Shown here: positions 36,701-46,129 of the stretch, in pieces
Numbering within the stretch: the first letter of the stretch is position 1
How the letters are laid out: each line of letters begins with the position of its first letter
Source: Siphonodentalium dalli
Lineage: Eukaryota > Mollusca > Scaphopoda > Gadilida > Siphonodentaliidae
NCBI GenBank assembly: GCA_032622095.1
Contig: CP136062.1
Location: 142,370,351-142,434,350 of the forward strand
DNA: 64,000 nucleotides
Reading direction: 5' to 3'
Translations under genes and position numbers: made by a program
The notes under the pieces: generated by a model
Seen by the model: the letters and a program-made list of their open reading frames with translations, nothing else
The model's database searches: none
What the model was told of the DNA's origin: nothing

Positions 36701-39700
36701 GTGACATCCTTTTTGTCGCCCGCTCAATTTTATATGGCAAGAATATCTCCTTCTCCACGTAAAAACAGTGCAGTAACTCAGTGATTTCACATCACAAGTA
36801 TGTGCTAGAAAAATAAATCTTATATACACCACCAGTCCATAAAAACCACATATGGTGTTGGTTAATTTGCATATGTATAGATAACCCTAGTATTTTAACT
36901 TTTAATTTATATATTTTGCCGGAAAGTTGTTATTCTGTACTTTTTACATCAAAACAACTGAGACATTCAATATTGTTTGAGCGAGTCGATGCCATGGGGT
37001 CAGTTGGTTATAAATTATGGCTGGTGCACAACGTAATACATGTGTTTGTCGTGCATGGGTATCTCTAGTTTCAGACTTTTTCGGCTTGTGACTATGTGCA
37101 TTGCTGTTATTGCAACCTAGATGTATTTTGTGTGTTCTGTTGATGTGCTTGGAAGTATTGACACATATATGAAATGGACAACTTTCGAGGGAAATTTTAC
37201 TGAAATTAACATCATGTATAAATTTGGTGCACAAGATGATGTTGTCATGAATATGTCATTGAAAGAAGAGAATAACATACTTTTATATTTTTTTGGTTTA
37301 CATTGCATGGACAGATCTCGATGCTTTAACCACTAAAATGATGGTAAATAAATGGCAATTAGCAAAATTTTAATGTCTTTACTAACTTATATCGATCATA
37401 AATCCTAGGACCATACAAAGTTACTGAAACTCTTCGCGAAAGATGACCCAGTGCGACATCTAAGTTTGTGCACATGTAAATTTGTATTTAGTTATTGGAT
37501 AACAAAACTGTTGTCACCCTTGCTTTCGTGAGACATGGAGATTTGTCACCCGCTCTTGACTAGAATGTCACCCTGGCGGGCGACAAATCTGTGTCGCACT
37601 CAAGGGCGGACGACAACTGTATGTTCTAACTGATACTGTTGTGCGGTCTTTAATATCATTGTTATCCATTTTTGTCTCCTGTTATAATCGTAACCCTGTG
37701 CTTATTTCATCATGTTTAATGTGCACCAGTATTCATCTTGATACCATCTACTTAATTTTTCTTGTTTATTTTTTCTAGAATTGCCAGCTTGGGCATATCA
37801 AAGACACTCGTTTCAGCTTTCCAAGTGATGCTAATTTTCTGTGTAGAAGTTACATTTATAAATACAAAATACACATACTATATGTTAGACATTTTATATT
37901 TTTGACTGACCAATGTTGTTTCCTCTTTCTGCAGAATTCCTACAGTGACTGTGACAGATGAGGATGATGGTAACAAGGAGATATCAGTCCCTGATGATCC
38001 GTTTGATGTACAGAGACTCGATGTATCAAAATGTCCCTGTATTACGACGCTTAATAAAGTATGTTATGGAAGATAAGGCAAAAAAAAATTATTGATTCTC
38101 AGGCACTGCCACATTGAAAAAAATGTGTCATGTGTTATTATTCCAACCACCGAATGGGAATTTTAGTTGTCACGACAGCGTCGAAGTCTAATCATATAAA
38201 TTACTAAAAGCATTATATATGATAGCTTATTGATGTAGCCAACCATGGCTGAGATTGAAATGTGGACCTTCACTGGTCAAAGAACAATCATTTCGACTCA
38301 ACGAAAGTTGGTTGTTCTAGGAATTGGCAGGAAATATAAGTATGGTAATGAGGAATGTAAACTGGGTGGAAATACAATATGACAATTTGGTGCCTTGGCT
38401 ATGGTTCTTCAGGCTTTTATATTAATCACCGGAGTAAGTTAAGCAGAACTTGTTCAGAGCATTTGGAAAAGCACTTTATGACTTTGTTTCGTTTTAATTA
38501 CTTTCTGTATTTATGCACCGGAAATGATATTCTGTTTGTTGACAGAGAAAATAAATCAAAATAAAACCTTTTGATTGCGATAAAAAGTACCAGAGGCAAT
38601 GAAGTTGTTTGAGATTGGTTTTTACAATCATGTTAGTACCCTCGGCAGTTGAGAAGGAAGCTATTTCTCGGCGAGCTTGGCAACAACAAAGAATCGATTC
38701 CACCAAACTTAAACCCATTTATCACTGATGCCTCTGGAGGTAAAAGTGATGACCCTCCAACCCAGAATCATGACATTTACACTGAAATATTTGTGGGGAA
38801 TAACAAGACTTAGGTCTTATGTCAGTAATATATAATTTCAGGCAATCCCTATGTCATGTACTGGCAGTACACTGTCATGTTATATCAGACTAAATTAGTT
38901 TATAAGAATAACAAAGTTCACACTACATTTTCTTGCTATTACAGGCAGAGGAAGGTATCATAGTCCACACTTATTATGTGCACAAAAAATTTAAGTTTAA
39001 AAAAAAAATAAGAGCCTCCCTTCCTCACTGATTTTCCAAACAATTGCCTGAGAATCAATATATTTTTTTTTTGGGCCTACTATACTCTTTCTGTTTATAT
39101 ACTACCAGGATTTTCACTAGCCAAAATATGGTTTGATAAATATTTTTGTCATTTTCAGAAGCTTTGGCCAAATAAATTTCTTCCCACTGACCCATGAAAA
39201 GTCAAAATTACTAGACAAACACAATTACCAGGATTTTCACTAACCAAAATATTCTTTGATAAATTTTGTTTTATCATTTTCAGAAGCTTTGGTCAAATTA
39301 ATTTCTTGCCATTAACCCATGAAAAGCCAAATACATAGACAAACATAATAATTTTTAGAGCTGAAACGGTTGACCCATTCTTCTAACCGGTTAACCATCG
39401 GGGTTAACCGGATTTCAACCAGTTAACCGCTAATTTCTAGCGGACTTCTCTCACACTAATTATGTCGACATTATGCCATGCTCCAGGGACAAACCTAGGT
39501 GAGAAATAGTAGCTGAAATAAAGACCTTATTCACGGCATTTAACGATATTCAAAAACACGAATTCACTGTTCTTTTGCTGGCTCTCGTGATGGGGAATGA
39601 GCAAGTGAAATTTGTGAATGGCAGGCGGGATCGCTTATTTGCCGTGATCAGCATATGTTTGGGCATTTGTAAAACGAGTAACAATAGTATGGGTATTGGT

Positions 39701-42700
39701 AAAACGAGTAACAAAACTTTATATTAAAGATCTGTAATATATCATTATCATTGGTATATCCTCCAATGAATTATATATAAAGACAAGAAAGTAATAACTA
39801 TAGAACAAAGAGGAAGGTCAGTTAGGTCAGACTCGCAGTCCTATTCAGTATTCGAGCTATTCGTCGGTATCATGATCGCGGACACTAGTGTTGGAAGGTT
39901 ATAGAATTTACGTTTCGGTTTCGGTTTTTTTTTGGTAAAAAAAACCTCGGTTTCGGTTTTAGTATGCAATCACTTAACATATAGAAATTACTGCCAAATT
40001 GAGTGTCAATTAGTCCCACAGGCACAACCAGTTACAGAGTAGCATGGAGCATCAATTTCCTTGATAAAAGGGAAGATCATTGAAGAAGTTTTGGGTTGCT
40101 TCAACTACGATGTCTGTTTGGTCACTCAATTGAATTGATCATATTAGATCACAACAGGGAGGAAGAACGGGAAGAGCGAAGACATTGTGCAGCTGATCTC
40201 AATCATCAAACTTTGTCGACTTACATAGTTTTTATAAACCCCACTGTAAAACAGTTTTAGTATGTCGTGGTGTGATTTCAATTTGAATCCATGTTGCTTC
40301 CTGCAGTATTAACTATCAAGTTACGAAAGCACGCATTGCCACACAACGCCACTTTTACGTTGTCACTTCCTTGTGTGCATTCAGACTTGATACACAGTGA
40401 CTGCACACATGCTTTTGTCGGAAGATCAGAGAAAACTTCAAAGGGTCGGAATTGATTGAAGGTCGCCGACACTTCCAGACAGTTAGAGAATTGCTACTAA
40501 GTATCTGATACTACCGCGTGTGACACAGGATTTAGTATTGTTTTGCATCATTTAACCTAATATTTTGAGGATAATTCACGTTCACATTCAACGGGATGCG
40601 GTTACGTCTGGTTCATTTTTTTCTAACCGGTTACGTCGCTAACCGGATGTTAACCGTCTAACCGTTTCAGCTCTAATAATTTTTCACTCAGTCAGTTTCT
40701 AACAAGAATGGCAGTTGAATGAACTAATTCCAATAAATTTTTGCGTATTTAATAGCACTATCAATTTGGATTCTAATACTATTGACCGGGAAATTATCTG
40801 AATATGATTACATACATGTAGTAATCCTTAGAATGTAGATTGCAGTTGGTAATAACTTGAAGGCCAGTTAGTGGCATTAAAATGTTCTTCACTCTTCATA
40901 TACAATTAAGTGTGATTGTCTTTATCATTGATTTTCAAGTTAAAATATCACAACACAATTGAAGGTTGAAGAAATAGTTGAATAATAATAATAATCCGGG
41001 TTCTTTTATACTTAAAAGAGATTGATTGGATCACTGGATGGTGTTAGAGACTACACAAGAAGTTCATCATGGTTGTTGATAATACTAGTTTTAGATGAAA
41101 TTGAAGAAGCAGCGATACAATGTACATGTCTAAATTGACTGAGGAAATAGCAAGTTAACTTTTCTGCCTACATCTTTCAGATTGGCCACAATCATGTTGT
41201 AGATGCATCACAGAAGGAAGAAGATTGCAGCTTGGCAAGGTATATACTAGTAATAATCAATGCATCTAGGTGTCTCTTTGAGAAAATAATGCAATCAAAT
41301 TAAGCACATGTTGATTGAGGCGTTAACTTTCCCTAACTTGAATAACACATTGGTTAGTTGGATGTTATTGAGTGAATATTGAAAAATTTCTTAATAGATT
41401 TTCCATTTTTTACAGAATTTAAAACTTGGAAACTTGGGAACAAATATTGCCAAATGTTTACTTATTATTTATTTTTATATGCCCATTTGTGTAATCAGTC
41501 TGTCTTGCCGTCTCTCCATTCATCAACGCTTTTGATTTCCGACCGATAACCCCAGTTTGAATTATTTGATCAGAACAAAATTTGGTATGTGTTTTTCTAA
41601 GACAAAAATACAGGCCAAGTTACAATGTGAGTTATGGCCCTTTTACATCATAGAATTCACCTGATTTATTAAAAAATTAACAAGTCAACTAACGGGCATA
41701 TTTAGTTAGCCATGTACGAGTGACGAATTTAAGTTTTAACATTGCTATTCAATGGTAAACATATGTAAAACATGAATGGAAGTGTCTACATCATTTTATT
41801 TATCAATATGTTCCTTTGTTGTTTACAGTATGTGTAAATTTAAGATGAGTCTCGTTCTCTTCATTTCTTGACAGATTGATGATGGGTGTTACACAAGAGG
41901 GATCCATATGTGCCATGAAAGTGGAGGGGTCTGGAAGCCTCGACCCGGAGAGCATATATGCAATGATTGAGGTAAAATTAGTCAAACTAGTCAAAATAGC
42001 TACTTTTCACCATCAGTTGTATGGCAAGGCATCATGAAAATAAAAAACAAGACAGTCAATGACTGTGGGGTCGCTCACCAGACTGCAAAGACTGATAAGA
42101 CTGGGACTCTGGAGACCACAACAGTCAGAACTTTTCATAATCACTTTAAAAGAAGTAGATATCTAAAGAGTTAAATCTAAAACAAAAAATTTGGAGTTAT
42201 GTCCTTGGCCCCGCCCACATTTGACCCAGTGACCTGATTTGAACAAATCTGAACCCCAGTCACCCAAGGATCCTTCATACCAAATATGAACCCATATAGC
42301 CTGATGGTATTTGAGAAGAAGTCACTTTAAGAATACTATGGAGGGAAAGAGTTATGGCCCTGGCTTCGCAACTATTTCAAGTGAACTCATTTGAACAAAT
42401 CTGAATGTGAGTCACCTAGGGAACATCCACACCAAATATGAAACCATTCGGTCTTATTGTTCTGAAGATGTTGAAAAGAATTACTATGGTGGGAAAGAGT
42501 TATGGCCCTGGCTTCGCAACTATTTGACCCAGTGACCGCATTTGAACAAATCTGAATGAGAATCACCTAGGGAACATCCACACCAAATATGAACCCATTT
42601 GGTCTTATGGTTCCAGAGGAGAAGATGTTCAAATAATTGTTGTCGGACAGACGATGGACGGACGAGGAGTGATGACTATAGCTCCGCCGGAGCACAGGTA

Positions 42701-45700
42701 GGGTGGCTGGTTGATAATTAAATCTCTTATCTCCGCCCCTATTTGAACAAACGTGAATCCCCATCTATGAGATCCATTCATTTGGTAATTTCAGACATTA
42801 GATTTTAAGAGTTGAACTGAACTGATTTTCCTAAAATGACCCCAAATCTGAAAAAATCTAAACCCCAGTCACCGAAGGACCATCCATACCAAACATAATC
42901 TAAATAGTCCAGATGGTTCTTGAGAAGAAATTGTTTTAAGAATTACTATGGAAGGAAAGAGTTATGGCCCTGACTTCTCACCTATTTGACCTGATGAACT
43001 CATTTGAACAAATCTGAATGTGAGTCACCTGGGGGACATCCACACCTAAATATATAAACCCATTTTGTCTTTAATATGTATCTGGAGAAGAAAACAATTG
43101 ATGGACGGATAGAGACATAATGACAGATGGATGGATGGGAGAACAGTCTGACATAGAGACTGACAAATTCAATCCAATATACCCCCCAAGTTTTCTTTGC
43201 AAAATCAGGGTATAATGAGTTCAACTGGATACTGGTGGTTAAGAACATAATATTCGAACAGACAAGCCTGAACATAGTGTCTGACAGTTGCAGAATGAGG
43301 TCCCCAAAGGGTGAATTTAATGACACAATCCTGCAATGCGGGCTAGCATAACCAAATTCACCCTCTGGGGACCTCATTCTGTGTAGGCCTCAACTGCTAT
43401 GGGAGACATAGCATTAAATTGAAGTTCTCCAGTTAAAGTTGGTAATGTGCACCCATTGGGCACCTCAATTATGCATTTTATATTCACAAATTAGGGGATA
43501 TAGAAACTAAACAGAAGGGCTAAAGTAAGTAAAAATGTCAATTTAAGTGCCTATATACTTCCCAGAAGATGAGGCCTAAGCAGAATGAGGACCCTGGCTA
43601 GTGTATTTGGTGATGCTAGACTGCTGTGCAGGGTAGCATAACTAAATTCACCCTCTGGGGACCTCATTCTGCAAATGCCAGATAGAAGACAAATTTAATC
43701 CAATATATACCCCCCCCCCCCCCCCCCCCCATTTTTCTTTGAATATTAGTCGTATGATTTCATCTGGATAAGTGGTGATTAAAACAATAATATGAAATGG
43801 CCAAACCTGAATTTAGTATGTCTGACATTTGCAGAATTAGGTCCCAAAAATGTGGATTTAATGACAATATTCTGTAAGGCAGGCTAGCATCACCAAATTC
43901 ATCCTCAATCTGATTAGGCATCAATGGCCAATAAAACCAAGGAACAGATTGAAGTCCTACAGTTGAAGTTGGTGATACACACCCATTGAGCACCTCAATT
44001 ATGCATTTTATCTTCTGCAAATTAGGGGGACATTGAAACTGAACAGGTGGAAAAAAGTGACTAAATCAATGAAGTCCTACAGTTGAAGTTGGTGATACAC
44101 ACCCATTGAGCACCTCAATTATGCATTTTATCTTCTGCAAATTAGGGGGACATTGAAACTGAACAGGTGGAAAAAGTGACTAAATCAAACTGTCAATTTG
44201 ATACTTAGGATACTTCCCAGAAGATGAGGACTAAGCAGAATTAGGTCCCTGGCAGGTGTATTTGGTGATGCTAGCATGCTGTATGGGGTAGCAACACTAA
44301 ATTCACCATCTGGGGACCTCACTATGTAAATGTCAGACACACTATTTCCAGACTTGAAGAAATCAAAGCCATTCACAGTATCATTGAATGTCAGTCATCA
44401 CCTAACAATGGAAGCACCAGTTTGTTGTTAAATTGATACAGATATGTTTAGATTAGAATAATACATGTCATCTGGCCAGTTTATATAATTAATGACCTGT
44501 ACCTTTACAGATATATATGCCTATGTGGTGAGAAGAGGTATTAAATTGAGAGGTGATATGGCTTGGAAGGGATGTTGGTTGATGGCAGGTTTGGGCCTGG
44601 GCCATGTGGGAGGGGGTGGGTGGGGGAGGGTGGAATGTTTTCATAATTTCATTAAAGAGTAAAGTTTCATAACTCTGCAGATGTTATATATAATGGTGTC
44701 ACTTTTTTTTCAAATTTTAAAACATGTTTAAAAAAAAATTGTCCCAGAAGATGAGATCTAAGCAGAATAAGGTAATTGAGGGTGTATTTGGTGATGCTAG
44801 CCTGATGTATGGGGTAACAACACTAAATTCACCATCTGGGGACTTCATTCTGCAAATGTCAGACACACTATGTCCAGGCTTGGAGAAATGAACAATGGAC
44901 TATTCCTTGTAGACGCTGGTAGAATAGTTGTTTAGCTAATGTCATGTCTTGTAATGACAGATGGTAAACTGGTCTGAAGCAAGCAGTATTCAGCAAGAGT
45001 ATCGGGTGACCACACTATGATAAATTGGCTTTTTCAATAATACAGGCTTCAGTGTTCTCTTAAAAATTAATAGTGCATAGCAAAGAGGTGTGAATTATAA
45101 AGGGTCATAACTCTGTTAAAATATATCGGATCAAACCCGGTATTTTAACTTGATCTGTATATAAGTGTCAAAAATTCATATACCAAATTTGGTGTTGATC
45201 AGATGAAAAATGTTTGAGTAATCCTGTCTTGGATGAATTCTATATCAAAACAAGAGTGGAAGGGGTTAAATAAACAATACCAAAATCCATACAGATGAAG
45301 AACATGCTAAGAAAAATCTAGGTAAGAAATATGAGGCTGTGATGTGTCCTAAACAAAAATTAAAGGTCAAAATGCAAAAATTAAATTTTTTGTTTTTAAA
45401 GTTATGTCCCTGGCTCTGCCCCTATTTGACCCAGTGACCCCATTTGAACAAATCTGAACCCCAGTCACCCAAGGTATCTCTGTACCAAATATAAGCTAAA
45501 TCGGCCAAATAGTTTTTTAGAAGAAGTCATTGTAAGAATTACTATGAGTTATGGCCCTGGTTTCTTAACTAATTGACCGGGTGACCTCATTTGAACAAAT
45601 CTGAACACCAGTGACCCAAGGACCCTCCATACCAAATATTAGCTAAATCGGCCCAATGGTTCTGAACAAGAAGTCGTTGTAAGAATTACTATGGAGGAAT

Positions 45701-46094
45701 AGAGTTATGGCCCTGGCTTTGCAACTATTTGACCCAGTGAGCTCATTTGAACAAATCTGAATGAGAGTCACCTAGGGAACATCCACACTAAATATGAACC
45801 AATTCGGTATGATGGTTTCAGAGGAGAAGATGTTTACAAGGAGTGATGACTATAGCTCCACCGGAGACTAAAAAATCATCCACCAGTTTTATGATGAAAA
45901 TCAGCACAAAATGATCATAATTGAGAACACTCTTTATTACCTACGATCTTTGAAAAGAAACCATGGATGCTCCTTATCAGGCATAATTGGAGTTTTTATT
46001 CACCTGATAAAAATTCAAAACATGTTAAAACTTGTTTTTTTTAATGTTGATATCTGACCGTCAGAACCTATGAATCGGCTCGATCATAATGGGT

Positions 46095-46129
<35 letters not shown>

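Noticed and set aside
37779-37830. Possible extra EXOSC7 exon after a TTTTTCTAG acceptor
   Set aside because: It could splice in phase, but it encodes nothing found in EXOSC7 and the real exon 6 at 37935 joins perfectly.
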